DNA of 64,000 nt from Formicarius rufipectus (taxonomy: Eukaryota; Chordata; Aves; Passeriformes; Formicariidae): the NCBI GenBank assembly GCA_013399695.1, contig VXAU01002296.1, positions 850,406-914,405 of the forward strand. Reading direction: 5' to 3'. Every line of letters begins with the position of its first letter. The stretch's first letter is position 1. Below the pieces are notes generated by a model. The model was given only the letters and a program-made list of their open reading frames with translations. It searched no databases and had not been told where the DNA came from. Positions 24,322-36,860 of the stretch are shown piece by piece. Position numbers and translations under genes: made by a program.

Positions 24322-26812
24322 AGAGTCATTCTGTGTATTCTAGTTAATCTTCTATATGCTGACCCTTCCTTTGGGAACTGAATGATCTCTCCAGATCATC
24401 ATAGTTGTTTTGCATTATTTCAATTCTATAGGTGTAAGAATAGATGATTAGTGGTATTGAAAGGATTTAAGATCTATATGATGATTTATGCTTTTTAAGT
24501 TTGATTTATTCATCTCTTATTTACATATTTTGCTGGCAAAATTTCCTTAAATTCTTTCATTAAGGTACCTGTTTAAAGAAAAAAAAATCAAAGTTCAAAA
24601 GTGGATTTTGGAGCAAATTTGAATTCATTAAGTGTAATGTGCTATAAAGGATGATTATAGATGGAGTCTTACCAGGAGAAAGTTAGGGTCACAGGCTGTT
24701 ATCATTTTCACTGGACTCAGTCCTCTGACTTCAAAGAAAGACTATGTAAATTTGAAATGTTGTACTTGATATGTGAATACAGACCAGAGACTGGCATTTC
24801 TTGAAACTATTAATTAAAAAATATGAATATGGTTAATTAGAATTACAGAAATGTATCAAAAAGTACATACATAATTTTATGATTTACTTAATTGAACTGA
24901 ACATGGAAATTGAACTAAAAACCCTATTCAGAACAAGAATGTTTTGTTTTCTTCTGCAATACATAAGTGTAGCTTTGAAAGCTGAAATTTTGTGGGAAGT
25001 ATAGAGAAGAGATGGGACTGAAAATTTCTGTTTCACCAGTCTTCAGAAAATGCTGTGAAAGTCTCCTGAAAGATATCTGTGAAAAAGCATCAAGGCTTGG
25101 ACAAAAAGAGCTCAGAAGAGATAGAAAAAGTATCTTCTTAATCCGAGGGAAGTCTCTTCCCCTAGGACACTGTGTGACTGAAGACCCGAGCCAGGACTGA
25201 TCTCACCTAATGTTGCAGATCTATATCTGAATGAGTTACCCCAGCAATTCTGGGAGTCCCCACTCGCTTTTGGGTGACATTTATCTGACCTGTTTGAGAG
25301 GTGACTGCTGCTCCCACTATGAAGACATCATGAAGATATATGAAGAGAGTCTTGGATCAGAGGAATGTGGAAAGTTCTATTTCACTGTTTTTGTTTTCGA
25401 TGACAAGCTGAGATTATAACTTAAACTCATTTCTTTATTAATGGAATAGATCTGGGTTTTGTATTAAAAAAAAAGAATGTAAGAATCAGGGGTCAGAAAA
25501 CTGCAATGCTGCTACCCCAGTGCTTATAGTACTGAGATTAGAAGGGCAGAAGGTCATCTCCCCAGTCTCTCCACTAATGAATAAAGAGCTGTATTGCCTC
25601 GCTACATTACATTTTCTGGAGATTTTCTTTAGTAGTGTTAGCTAAGAAGAGCTACTATTATATGTACGTCTTGATCATGCAACACTCCTCCTGCAAAGGA
25701 GACTTGGAGTACAACTCTTGGCAGACAATATGGCAGAGTTTCCATATGGAAATATTTCCACTTCTTACATTTTGCTTCCTATTCGAAATTTTCTGTGGGA
25801 TAAATTTTCTGACTATTTTTTACTGCAAATATATTTCAATCAAGTTGTTACAATATTCTAGCTTGTATCACAACCCCAATGGAAAAATGGTATGAGTTGT
25901 CCAAAATAACCATGGCGAATGAAACTTCTGGCCTAATTAGGACATTAAAAAATGCTAAATTCAGCCAACATAAATGAATTTTTTTTAAACCTTGATTGTT
26001 TTGTACAACTTTTTTGTTCAATAAAAGCAATTCATATAAATAAAACTGAATATACTTACTCAACTCATTAAATGGCAAAAGCAAAGCATTGTTTAGATAA
26101 CTTCATTTCTGCTTGATTGACAAAGTTTTGACTTTGCATTGGACAACCAGGATATTTTAATGAAAGTTGCTCTCCCCAGGGTTGAGTAACATTTCCAACT
26201 TGCATTTAAATTTCTATTTTCTAAATAAGGTAACAGCCATTGTACAGCTTGTAAGAAGTGTGAAACAGTTTTATTCTTTTCTAACCCACTGCAAATTCTA
26301 CTACTGGAAAAGTAAGTAGTTCATTACATTAATTTAGATAAATCAGACTGTTTTGCAGATAAGGTGTAGAACACCTTACATATCTTAATTACACCCCGTG
26401 GTTGTCACAGAATTGCAACAAATTTGCAGTTAGTAGTTCTCTCAGGAAGTTTGGTCTCTCCACCTTGCCAACCTGGAGGAACAGCAGGATATGAATGCTA
26501 CACACATTCATGACTTAAGGTGATAGTTCTGGTTTATATTGCCTTGGTACTACTGACTACTCTCCAGGATCTTCTTGGCCCATCAGGCCATATTTCACCA
26601 TAATGTGTTGCAGGCTGCACGTCACAAAAGACATATTCCAAAAATCTAAGACCAATTAGAAGATAACCATGGATTTCAATTTCTTTAGGATATGGCTCAG
26701 GCAGAAAACACAAGATAAACACTATGTATCATATGATTTATTGTGATAAACATGTATTTTAACATAGAGAAGTGAAAAGTAAAAATATGAATAATTGCCT
26801 GACTTTGATTTA
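24322..26812. other. non-coding stretch
   Basis: No gene is recognised. Two neighbouring 62-codon frames (25012-25200 and 25231-25419, plus) lie in a slightly GC-richer segment but match nothing I know. An inverted repeat AAGGTGT-AGA-ACACCTT lies at 26361-26377. Confidence 0.55.
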
Positions 26813-26993
26813 GTTGGTTGTTTTTGGTTTTTTTTCCTTTTTTTTAATTGTTGTTTGTTTGTTTGTGGTTCTTTGTTTGTTTTGGGTTTTTGTTTTGTTT
26901 TGGGGGTTGTTTGTGTTTTTGGTTTGTTTGTTTTTGTTGTTTTGTTTTGTTTTGTTTTGTTTTTTTGTTGGTTTGGTTTGGGTGTTTTTTTCC
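26813..26993 (+). repeat. long G/T-rich tract with (GTTTT)n
   Basis: About 180 bases consist almost only of G and T on the plus strand. GTTTG units lead to a regular run of five GTTTT units (26940-26961). This is the longest tract of its class here. The two hydrophobic Phe/Val/Leu frames over it (26795-27028, 26814-26999) follow from the composition. Confidence 0.95.
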
Positions 26994-27116
26994 CTTTAGA
27001 TGACTGCAGTATTGCTCTTTTCCTTTAAAGCTGACTTTTAATCACTAATGTGTATGCATTTTAAACAGAACTGAAGAACATATCAAATCTAGTTACACAT
27101 GAAATCTAAAAATCTC
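26994..27116. other. non-coding spacer
   Basis: Nothing is recognised. Confidence 0.6.
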
Positions 27117-27143
27117 ATGTACTCTATGTACTCTATGTACTAT
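27117..27143 (+). repeat. 9-bp tandem repeat, three units
   Basis: ATGTACTCT occurs twice, followed by ATGTACTAT. The flanking TCTCAT (27113-27118) and ATGAGA (27142-27147) form an inverted pair. Confidence 0.85.
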
Positions 27144-29864
27144 GAGAGTAGAGTTTGTGAAAAAGTTCTCACAAAGAAGTGTGCAAGCAAACACAATTGT
27201 TCAAAAAAGCCTTTGAATAAAAATGCTATAGATAATGCTTTAAATTTTTAAATAGTTTGGGGTGTTTTTTCTGTGATAGATCTATTCTTTTTGATGTTAG
27301 TGATAACGTATATTCTATTGATCTGCCTCCCCAATGACCTGCTGAAGTTTGGTGGTATATCTATTAAAATGTTACTTAAGTTTATCTACCTTGTTTTTTC
27401 TACACTAAGTTACCCCTTCACAAATTAGCCTGTGTTGAGAGGCAGTGGAAAAAAACCAACCCACTGTGTCTGTGAGCAATATTTTCCACTGGTCTTGAAA
27501 AAGCAATTAAGAAATGCTATATTTATTCTTCCAAAACCAATGTTTACCTGTTAGGATATTTTTATTTTTCCCTCTGAACTCGTAGTATTTTTCAAATTTT
27601 GCTTATTGTTTTTAAAGTAATTCTATGCTTGCTTGTACTAGATATTTGTCTTTCTAGTGAATGCTAGATTATATATAAGATTGAAACAAATCACTGGAAA
27701 AAAGAGAGGAGAAATTGGAATCTTTGCAACATTATTCACATTTTCATGCTATGTCATCTATTTTTAAGGCATTCTTACGAGAAAAATACACCTATGAAAT
27801 TACATTATTCCTTTAAAAATATTACAAATCAGTTTTTACTAAACCAATTAAATAGTTTGAGATAAATTTGTATAATCATCAAAGGAAAAGACATACAATC
27901 TTTGTTGCACATTTATTGTATACGTGGTTGTGCTGCAGTAGGTCATAAACCTCCAAATCTCTTTTGAAAAAAATGTTCTAAAATACAAATGGTTTCATTT
28001 TGCACTGTTTACTCTGATTACACAGCCACTTACTCTATGTGATATTCAGGTAGATTTTTGCATGCTGTATTCAGATTTATACAAGGTGAACATATTTGTT
28101 GTATGGCAAAGAAAAAAAAGTCCCATTGAAGGTTAATCAACACTGGAAATATGGTAAGATTCATTGCATGAAGAAATTAATTTCCACTGTAATTTAGGCA
28201 GGAAAATTTACATTTTAAATTATATTTATGTAGGTGTGAATAACTGTTCTATAAAATCCTCTTGTACAGATGTATTGCAAGAGAAAATACTACAAAGCTT
28301 TAGTTACAGACTGTGTATAGTCAATATTTCTTAAAAATTATGATTATTAAAAAAACCTCAAACATTAAATGGATACATAAGAAACCTTTAGTATTATAAG
28401 CATTGTAATAACTAAATTCTGGAGATTCAGAGTCTCAAACAGTTCTATAACTCATCCTATTCAAACCTAATACAGCACAATGCAATTTTTACAGTGCCCT
28501 TTGTGCTAGTATCCTGGAGCATTTTAAAATGAATAAAGTTAAAATTAGCAATGTAGCACTCAATTTCCTAAAGGAGTTATTTTAGAAAAACTAAGTAAAA
28601 TCAATGCCTTAAATGTTTGGATTTAAAACACTGCCAGTTGAAGCTCTTTTTATTTCAAGTAGCAAAGTATTCTAAATCTCCTGAACAAAATGTCTGAAGG
28701 CACTATGGGTTTAGGATATCAAAAAAAAGTATGTAAGAATTATGAAACCATCATCTATTAATCTCTGCATACTTTCCATAGGCATGGAAAGTAAATGTAA
28801 TGACTAGGTAGAGCTATGCAGCAGTCTCTGCATCAAATAGTAAGGTAGTAGTTTATTTGCATTTCTATCATACATTACACCTGAAGACCTCAAACAGGTC
28901 CCTTTGTTAATTCCAGCAGAACAGTATAAAACACTTTAAAAATACAACAGTGAACTGTAGGTTTATGCTGGAAAAAAAAAAAAAAAAAAGAGCAGCAATA
29001 GGTGAGGTGCAACCCTCTAATAGACCACAGGGTCAATTGCACATCAGGTGGCATCACTTGTGTAATGGGCCTCTTTGCAAGTGATTTTATTGAACCGCAG
29101 TTCTGAAGATGATTACTGCAGGTCCCATCTTGGAACCATCATTTCCAAGAAATGGTTTTGTAAAAAGTTGACAATTGCAGTTGTAGCAACCAGCAGTATA
29201 AAATCAGTGGCTTGTGTTCTCTCCTCTCTAATGGAAGACACATAAATATATACCAGAATCCCAAGATGGAAAGAAAGGAAATACATGATAAGCATGCAGA
29301 ACTCTTGCTATTTCTGCTAACCAGCCTAATTATATCAAAAGAAAGAAATAAACTTGTTTCCAAACTCTGGATAACATTGGAGAGTCACCTTTCAAATTAC
29401 AGAAAAATAGTTATAATTAATTTGGATTGTGTTTTGGGAGTCATGAAGCAGAACCAGTCTCATACACATGACAGGAATATGAGCAGCTCATGGTGCTCAG
29501 GATGAAGAATATAGTCATGAGTGAGTCTTGGAAGGAGGGCTGTGGGTATTCTTCATCTTGATTGACTCCTGACTTCTTCACAGGAAAGTGAAGAACTGGA
29601 GTGAGTGTCTATTAGCACAATTCATTCAGTCACCTATGTTGTAAGTCAGCATGGGAGCAAGATGCAGAGTGTATAGTCACCTGCAACATTTATTTGTAGC
29701 CAGTCTGCCTTATTTTTATATTCACTTTTGAGTTTCTTTTCTCTTGTCTTCCCTTTGTTACAATTCACCCTATAACAAACCACTAACTTCCTTCCTTGAC
29801 TAGCTATTTCTGATTTCCACTGTGCCCCAGTAAGCTAATCAGTCACTAGTAGAACAGCCTGATA
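27144..29864. other. AT-rich non-coding stretch
   Basis: No gene or repeat is recognised except an A run (28972-28989). Confidence 0.6.
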
Positions 29865-29950
29865 CACCAGATCTGCTTTGAGCAGAAGGTCAAACCAGCT
29901 GACTTTTGGACCTCCTTTCCAACCCACATGGCTTTCTCATTCTATAATTA
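29865..29950 (+). mobile_element. old CR1 LINE 3' end
   Basis: The order TTTGAGCAGAAGGTCAAACC, AGCTGACTTTTGGACCTCC, TTTCCAACCCACATGG, then TCATTCTATAATTA corresponds to the last bases of CR1 up to a decayed octamer tail. Several substitutions and no clear 5' edge point to an old copy. Confidence 0.7.
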
Positions 29951-32900
29951 ATGCTGAGTTGGGTCACTTTTCTCTTTATAAGATTTCTGCTTTAATTTAG
30001 AATTATAATTAAGGCCAAGGTGCTGCTTAGTTGTCATTTAAAAGCGGTGCTATCTTTGTCCTCCATTTCTTTAAATATTCTGTTTCTGAGCTCAGTGAGT
30101 AAATGAATGCTGTTCATGGAAATGAATGAAAGTGAGAGCATCCACATCTTTCTCTCTCCTGTGATACCTGAGCTGATTTTGTTCATGATAATATGAAGAA
30201 CTACCAAAAATACATTTGTGCTGGCTCTTCATCCATCTGTGGCTTAGAAGGATGCAGCTATTTTGAACAGCACTGTTTTCTAAAACCACTGAGACTAGGC
30301 TTGGTTTAGCAATCTTTTTAACCTGTGAAACTTCTTCTATATTTTGAAGTATCTTCTGCACTCTGACAAAGATGGCCTATTGACATAACAGGACAGATTT
30401 TGTGTGGCAGGAAACAATATAGGTACTGATTACACATATAATCTGCACTATGAATGTGATCTTCAATACATATTTCTACTTTCATGAAAAACTTTTCTTA
30501 ATCTGTTGGGTGATGAAAAACCACTAAAATGTTGGCAGTCTGAAAAGGTAGATATGAAACCCTTTGATGATGGATCTTCGCCAGAGAGACAGTAGGAGGG
30601 TGTGAAAGGGAAAAGGAATGAGACAAAGACATTCCAGATGTGGAGAAAGAAATTGTCTTTGCATTGAAAAGAAATGGAGTGTCAGAACGTTTCATGTGTC
30701 AGGAAAAATGACAAAATACATTGGTGTTTACACCAATTTGGTAGATACAAAATACATATGTATCAGAAATTATAATCTAAGGTGTTTCGTGTAACAACAG
30801 GCAGCGGATGAACTCTTGGGCTCTTGAAGTTCATAGCAGTGTTGCAACTTGCTGCTGTGTGACTCAATATTTCCATACATTTCTGACGTTCAAAAAACTG
30901 TTTGAAATTTAATTTCTTTTTTCATACTCCGAATGATCAGAAAATAACCCAAGGAAATATCCAGCAGAAAATCAGCTACCTTTATGGCAAGAAGAGGATT
31001 TTAAAGAGAGAGCCTTATTAGATGCACAACCAGAAAGATGCATAAGGAAAGTACAATACCCTTCTTCTCTACTTTCCCTGTGCAGCTGGGCTCTACAGGA
31101 AGGTGGCCTGGAGGAGGAAGGAGCAAGCATAGTCTCTGTTACAATTGGAGTCTCTAATGAATATCTTGTTCCTTATCTCCAGATTTCCCTCTCCAAGGAT
31201 ATTTTGGTACTGCTCTTTTATTTTAAGTTTCTATATTAGATTAAACTAACACAGAAGTTAGCTCATAAGTTTCTGCTACATCTAGCAGAAACAAATACAT
31301 TAGCTTAACAAGAGAGTAAACATGGGCACTTTAGAACATTCATTTCAACGAGGGATTCCAAAGCTTGTTTTAACTTTTTAAGCTTTTTCTTGTTCTTTCT
31401 ATCCACAGTGTGACATCTTTCAAAGGCAAATCCTCTGACACCTGTTCTGTATCATTAGTGTTTTAGTTGGTTTTGCATGTCAGGCTGTGTGGGTTTTGGC
31501 TCAGAATAAGAAGCTATTTACACTTCTCCATATAGGCAATGATGCAGACTAGTCACAGGAAAAATGGATTGAGAGATGGAAAAAGTTATGAACAATTTCA
31601 GGCAAGTGGGCTTTCAAAACTGATGTATTTGCTGACTGGAATAGTTTTCTGACTTTGTCATAAGGTCTTTTCTTGCTGATTCTTAAGTTTTCTTTATTGA
31701 TTGTTGCTCTTCTGCATAGTTCATCCCTTTTTTGCTGAACCATTCATAAAACAGCCGTAATGTTTTCATGGTATGGTTGGCCACCTGTGTTCTCACCCTT
31801 GGAAGGTGTGCACATACTCCATCCCCTTGTCCAGAATGTCCTGGTAATGCAGTCTGAAAATGAAGTTTCTACCCAAGAGGAAATATCAGTCATTGTCTCT
31901 GCTGACTTTGGTAGGATTTAAGACATGCTTCATACTTAAGTGAAGGCTTTATATTTTCCAGAGTGGTGAAGTCAAGTGAAAAACTTAAGAAACACATTTC
32001 AAATTCTGAATGCCATAAACAATTAAACAACTGTTTTCCAAGAAACAAGGACTGGATAATTAGATCTTTGACGAGTTTTTGTGTGCTTACAAGGAAGGAA
32101 GGGATTGAAAAACAATGGTAGAAAACTATGAAGTACTTGACAAATGCTTTTTAAGTGATAATATTATCTACAGTGAGTGTAAAATCATATATTGCTCTGG
32201 GACATTTACTGAAGTATCACATATTCATTTGGCTATAGGCAAACACAGATCAATGACAACTGACTGAAAAGGAGAAGGGGTAATATTTTTTTCTTCTCAC
32301 CAGTTCTAAAATGAGTCTCTTGAAATTTGTGACACAGTTGCTCATGTGCATCATATTATAGCAGGTTACATCACATGATTTTATGTAGCCTGCTGGTAAC
32401 GTCACTTTGCATTATACATTTAAAGAAATATCACTTCTTTTCACATAGGGTAGAAGACAGTAATCAACTGACAAATATTCTCCTGCTACCCATGAGAACA
32501 AGCCAAGTATCAGATCTAACACTTTCCACCACCACCAAATAATTTTCTGTAAATGCTTACTCATGACAGAATGCCAGCAGATAGTGGGTATTTCACAACT
32601 AGTGCCTCTCTTGTTCTTTAACTGTGATGTCTGCATCTTACCACCATGCAAATTATTTAGCAACTGCCATATTATTTATAGGTATGAATTGCACAAATTA
32701 ATCTAATAAATAATTTTTTTCCTGTGAATTAACATTCTGTTAGAGTTAATTTTTTTTTTTTTTTAAATAGTATCAATTGCTATGGGTACGTTGTGATTTT
32801 TGAAGACGCTAGATTTTTAAACACAAGTTTCAGTGAAAAGAAGGAGAAGATTTTTGGTTTTTTTCCCTGAACTCAATATACACTTGGCCAAATCTTTCAG

Positions 32901-34019
32901 GCTGTGAAAAGTCCTGCCGTGGTGTTTAATAGGAATTATGTCCTGTTCATGCATTCACAGGAAGAGAAAAAACATTGGATTTCATCCTAACAGTATGGCA
33001 GTCTTTCACGATGTGACACCAATTTGTAAACAAAAAAGCTAACTTAAATGAATAATGATCCATTTTTATAACTGAAACCAAAAAATAATAACATTGTTTT
33101 TCTTTCCTCAGTAAGACATGAGAATGTCATTGTGGACTTAACAGAAAGACAGTCGCAAGTTTGTTTGCTAGTAGACTCCTAGGGAGCTGAACACAAAAAT
33201 CCAATAAATAATTAGCTCTCCTGTGACAGGCTTCTGAATTACTGTGATACATTAATTGGACAAAATTAGCATGAATTAAGGCAAATAAGTATAACATGTA
33301 ATTTATTACTTACTAAGCACGGTACTGCAGTGGAAGCCTCAGATTTCCCTTAAGATTGCTTTAACAGCTATAATGCATTCCTTAATTTACTCTGTGGAAA
33401 ATCAATTTTTTCAGAGTTCATTAAGCACCAATATGTTACAATGCAAGTCCCTAGAGCATAGAACTACAATACGTTATGCAAATTCATACCAGCGTGTTAC
33501 CAATATGTAAATAGCAATAATACTATTGTCAGCTTTCTATTGATAGACATAGTGAAAAGGATAATGCTTAAAACTTCTTCAACTCATTTGACTTGTTTCT
33601 GATACTAATCACTACGCCTTTTAAATGCCATTTCTTAGGAGAGCTATTATTTAAAAAAATATTTTTCATTTATAGTTCATTAATGAAAGTGTTCTGAAGT
33701 CTCTGTTTGCGAAGAAGTAGCACATAAAGCTTTTTTACATGTTCATAAGCATCAGGCTTTCCTTAATGAGAACTCAGTATTTCCAGTAGGTGTATAAATG
33801 GACAATGCAGGCTGATAGTTATGGATATACTATACACTAAATGAAAGAGAAGGCATTCCTAAACTACAAGCTCTAAAAAGAAATAATTTTTAAAGCCTTT
33901 TTCTTCCCTTTTTCTTTTTTAGCACAAAAAATGAAAATGAAATCACACACAGCAATTCCAGCTCCTGTGGCTTAACCTAGTAGGTACCTAAACACCACAT
34001 AGACACTTCCCTTACCTCT
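29951..34019. other. AT-rich non-coding stretch
   Basis: No gene is seen. A small imperfect hairpin lies at 32360-32394. The segment 33180-33500 has many TAAT cores and an octamer ATGCAAAT (33476-33483); it may be regulatory, but this is only a guess from composition. Confidence 0.55.
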
Positions 34020-34300
34020 ATTGAGCACAATGTCATGTGGTCTAAAATATCCCTTGGCCAGTTTGCATCATCTCTCCCAGCTGTATCCTCTCTCAGCTCC
34101 TTGTGCCCCCCCAACCTCCTCACTGATGGGATAGTGTGAGAAGGTAACAATTCCTTGACTCAGTGTAAATACTGCTTAGCAACAACTAAAACATCAGGGT
34201 GTTATCAAAATTATTCTCATCCTAAATCCAAATGCAACTCTGTACCAGCTACTAAGAAGTAAATTAAATACACCCCAGCAGAAACCACAGCACCAGACAG
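34020..34300 (+). mobile_element. ERVL-type LTR relic
   Basis: The stretch GCTTAGCAACAACTAAAACA, TGTTATCAAAATTATTCTCA, TCCTAAATCCAAA, GTACCAGCTACTAAGAAG and CCCCAGCAGAAACCA is a combination I recognise from avian ERVL LTR sequence. The bases before it (TGTCATGTGGTCTAAAATAT, CCCTTGGCCAGTTT, TCCTTGTGCCCCCCCAACCT) belong to the same repeat. No open retroviral frame is present, and neither edge shows a clear target-site duplication. Family membership is from memory of the repeat and needs a library match; the boundary with ERV internal sequence is uncertain. Confidence 0.68.
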
Positions 34301-35193
34301 TCAAATGTGAGCCACAGGAACTGGAATTAAGAAAATGAAGTCCCAGACTGTTCGATATTCACCTAATCATATGACAGACTCCAAAGCTATCATAATAACT
34401 GCCTCCACAGCTCTTTGGGGAGACAGATGTCACCAGTGGAAGGATGATTTCCAGGTCTTGGCACTCTGCAATTGTCAAACTGAGGGAGGGAAAAGGAGAG
34501 GAGGATTCTGCTACTGAGGAAGCATCCTTTGTGGAAGGAGGAGCTATGTCTCACTCATGTCATTCTCCCTTTTATCAGATTGGTTTTGAATAAAATCATT
34601 TCTGGCTAAATCTCACTCTGAGAAACAAGTAATGGCTTTGTCCTAAATTACACATTCCTGCATTTAAGTCCATAATTTGGCCCTAATCTGTAACAGTCAG
34701 GGCCAGGTCAGAAGAGCTTACTTGAAGGGTTTGAACTTGTGAGGGCAGAGTCGGGTTTTCTTGAGTATATAAAACTGATGCTTTGGGTTATGGTGAGACT
34801 GGTAGAAAACCAAGATGTGCTCATGATCTTTTCAGCCCTGGAGGAATCAGTAATTGATAAATATATTTGGCTTCTACTTATTTCAGAATTTAGGCCACAG
34901 AACATTTGTTTGAAGATATGTTGTTGTCTAGGTCTAATGAAATACAAAAGATTTGATTTTTTAGGGTATCCTTGTTTATGAAAACAACAAAGTCCATGTA
35001 AGTGAGGTTTGTATGTAATTTTGTTTACTACTATGCTTGTAGTTTTTCCTATTATAAATACAGTTAACACTACTGTAGTAGAGATATTATGTAATAAATG
35101 TTCACTAATGTACACAGATAAAATATATTCAAGACTTACTCAGTCCAACATTTCATAGACTGTGATTATGGCACCCCATGACTAGCAACTATA
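34301..35193. other. non-coding stretch between repeats
   Basis: No gene is recognised. A 135-codon frame on the minus strand (34708-35115) matches nothing known. It is not part of the LTR or CR1 copies. Confidence 0.55.
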
Positions 35194-35450
35194 ATCAGAA
35201 TGATCAGAGAAGGGACCCAGAAGGATCATCAAATCCAACTCCTGGCCCTGCACAGGACCATCTGCAAGAGTCACACCATGTGCTCAGGAGTATCATCCAA
35301 ACACTTCTTGAACTCTATCATGCTTCATGCTGTGACCACTTCCCTAGAGAGCCTGTTCCAGTGCACAACCACTGTCTGGGTGAAGAAACTCTTTCTGATA
35401 TCCAACCTAAACCTTCCTTGACACAACTTCAGGCCATTCCATTAGATCCC
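35194..35450 (-). mobile_element. CR1 LINE, 3'-end fragment
   Basis: AGGATCATCAAATCCAACTC, CTGGCCCTGCACAGGACCA, CTTGAACTCTATCATGCTTC, TGTGACCACTTCCCTAGAGA, GCCTGTTCCAGTGC and GGTGAAGAAACTCTTTCTGA follow the complement of a CR1 3' region in order. It is the same subfamily as the copies at 19691 and 49281. The terminal octamer tail is gone. A larger CR1 ORF2 piece in the same orientation starts 418 bases to the right; whether both come from one insertion is open. Confidence 0.9.
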
Positions 35451-35867
35451 GCCTCCGCTTCTTGAATACCTTGAGTTCACAACCAGAGAAAAAGCTAAGC
35501 ACTATCCTCTAGGAGATTTTTTGTAATTTAGTGAAATAATAGGTGTTTTGGCAAAAAGGGTTTACAGGAGCAACCTACAATCCTACTTGTAGCAGGCTAC
35601 TACAAACAAAAGAACTTCTCTGCCTCCCTCCAAATAGCACTTTGAGCTCTGCTTTTAAACCCTTCCAAGGGTTTTATCAGCCAGCAGGTATTGCTGTGAA
35701 GTATGGAACCTTTCTGCACTCAGCAAACATGAATGCACAATTACCCATGACTTAAGTTAAATGCTGCAATCGGTTTTAAGTCACTCACAACAGGAAGAAA
35801 ACAGTAAAGAAAGAGACATTAAGATAAGAAAGTATAAAGAGAGAAATAGAGGAAAGGAAAAGAAAGT
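35451..35867. other. spacer between two CR1 pieces
   Basis: Nothing is recognised. The right half is purine-rich (GAAAGAGACATTAAGATAAG and on). It may replace the lost C-terminal RT region or be original flank. Confidence 0.5.
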
Positions 35868-36860
35868 TACTGCCAAGAGGTCACATTTTGGCTGGTTTGG
35901 AGCTGGGAGCCCCCTGGATTCCCAAGACTGCTCAAAAATCATTGAAAGAGGTTTTGCAATGACATCAGCCAGCTCTGTGAAGATTCTGGGATGAATCCCA
36001 TCAGGGCTCATAGATTTGTAGGGTTCTAGCTGGAGCAGCAGATCCCACACAGTTTCAGTGTTTACTGGGAGTTGATCACTCTCGCAGTCATGGTCCTCTG
36101 GCTTAGGGCACTGAGACCCCCTTGGTCCATCATATATGTTGAGGACAGAGGCAAAGAAAGCACTAAACACCGCTGCCTCGTCTATGTTCCTCTTTGTGAG
36201 GTGACCATCCTCATCCTGTAATGAACTGATGGTATTTCTATACTACCTATTCCCACTAATATATTTGAAGAAACTCTTTTCGTCTTCTCCCCCACATTTC
36301 TGGCCTCTTCAACTCCAACTGAGCTTTGGCTGCATCAAGTTTCTCCCTGAAGCAGCAAGCAGCTGCTCTGAATTCAGCATCTCTGAATTTTTCCCGTGTC
36401 ACTTGACCCTTTTTCCATTGGGGATGCACCTTCCTTTATTGCCTCATTTCCAGAAGATCCCTGCTCAGCCAAGCCAACCTTCTACCTCACCTTCTTGACT
36501 TCTGACCTTTGGGAATTGACTGCTCCTGTGCTCTTAGGAGGTGATGTTTAAAAAGTGATCAGCAATGATGGATCCCAGAATCTTCGAACACTTTTCCCTA
36601 GGGGACCTTACATATTAGTTCCCTGAGCAGCCTGAAATCTGCTTTCCTCATGTCCAGAGCTGAGATTTTGCTGGCACTTTTCTTCTTGTCAACAGACATT
36701 TTTAAATTCAATCACTGTGTCCAAGATGGCCACCAATCCCCACTTTGCTCATGAGATCAACTCTGTTGACAAGCAGCTGATCAAGAAGGGAATTTTTCCA
36801 AGTTGACTGCCTTAGAACCCGTTCCATAAAGTTGTCATCATGCCCATCCATTGAAGAGCA
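35868..36860 (-). mobile_element. CR1 LINE, broken ORF2 fragment
   Basis: Read on the minus strand, this piece covers the region upstream of and into the CR1 reverse transcriptase. A frame at 36170-35781 contains AFFASVL, then KSMSPDGIHPR, then ELADVIAKPLSMIFEQSW, which is the N-terminal part of the RT domain of CR1 ORF2. The upstream part (up to 36860) follows CR1 sequence but is interrupted by stops and shifts. The catalytic FADD box is not in this fragment. ORF2 normally encodes endonuclease and RT for target-primed insertion; this copy is inactive. The subfamily is unknown. Confidence 0.87.

Noticed and set aside
25012..25419. Two consecutive 62-codon frames as possible exons
   Set aside because: No similarity to known proteins. 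Separate frames with stops between, and no convincing splice sites.
26795..27028. Hydrophobic 77-codon frame, membrane-protein-like
   Set aside because: It is a translation of the G/T-rich tract, where stop codons are rare.
34708..35115. 135-codon frame on minus strand
   Set aside because: No recognisable domain, composition like the surrounding DNA, and it does not belong to the neighbouring LTR or CR1 copies.
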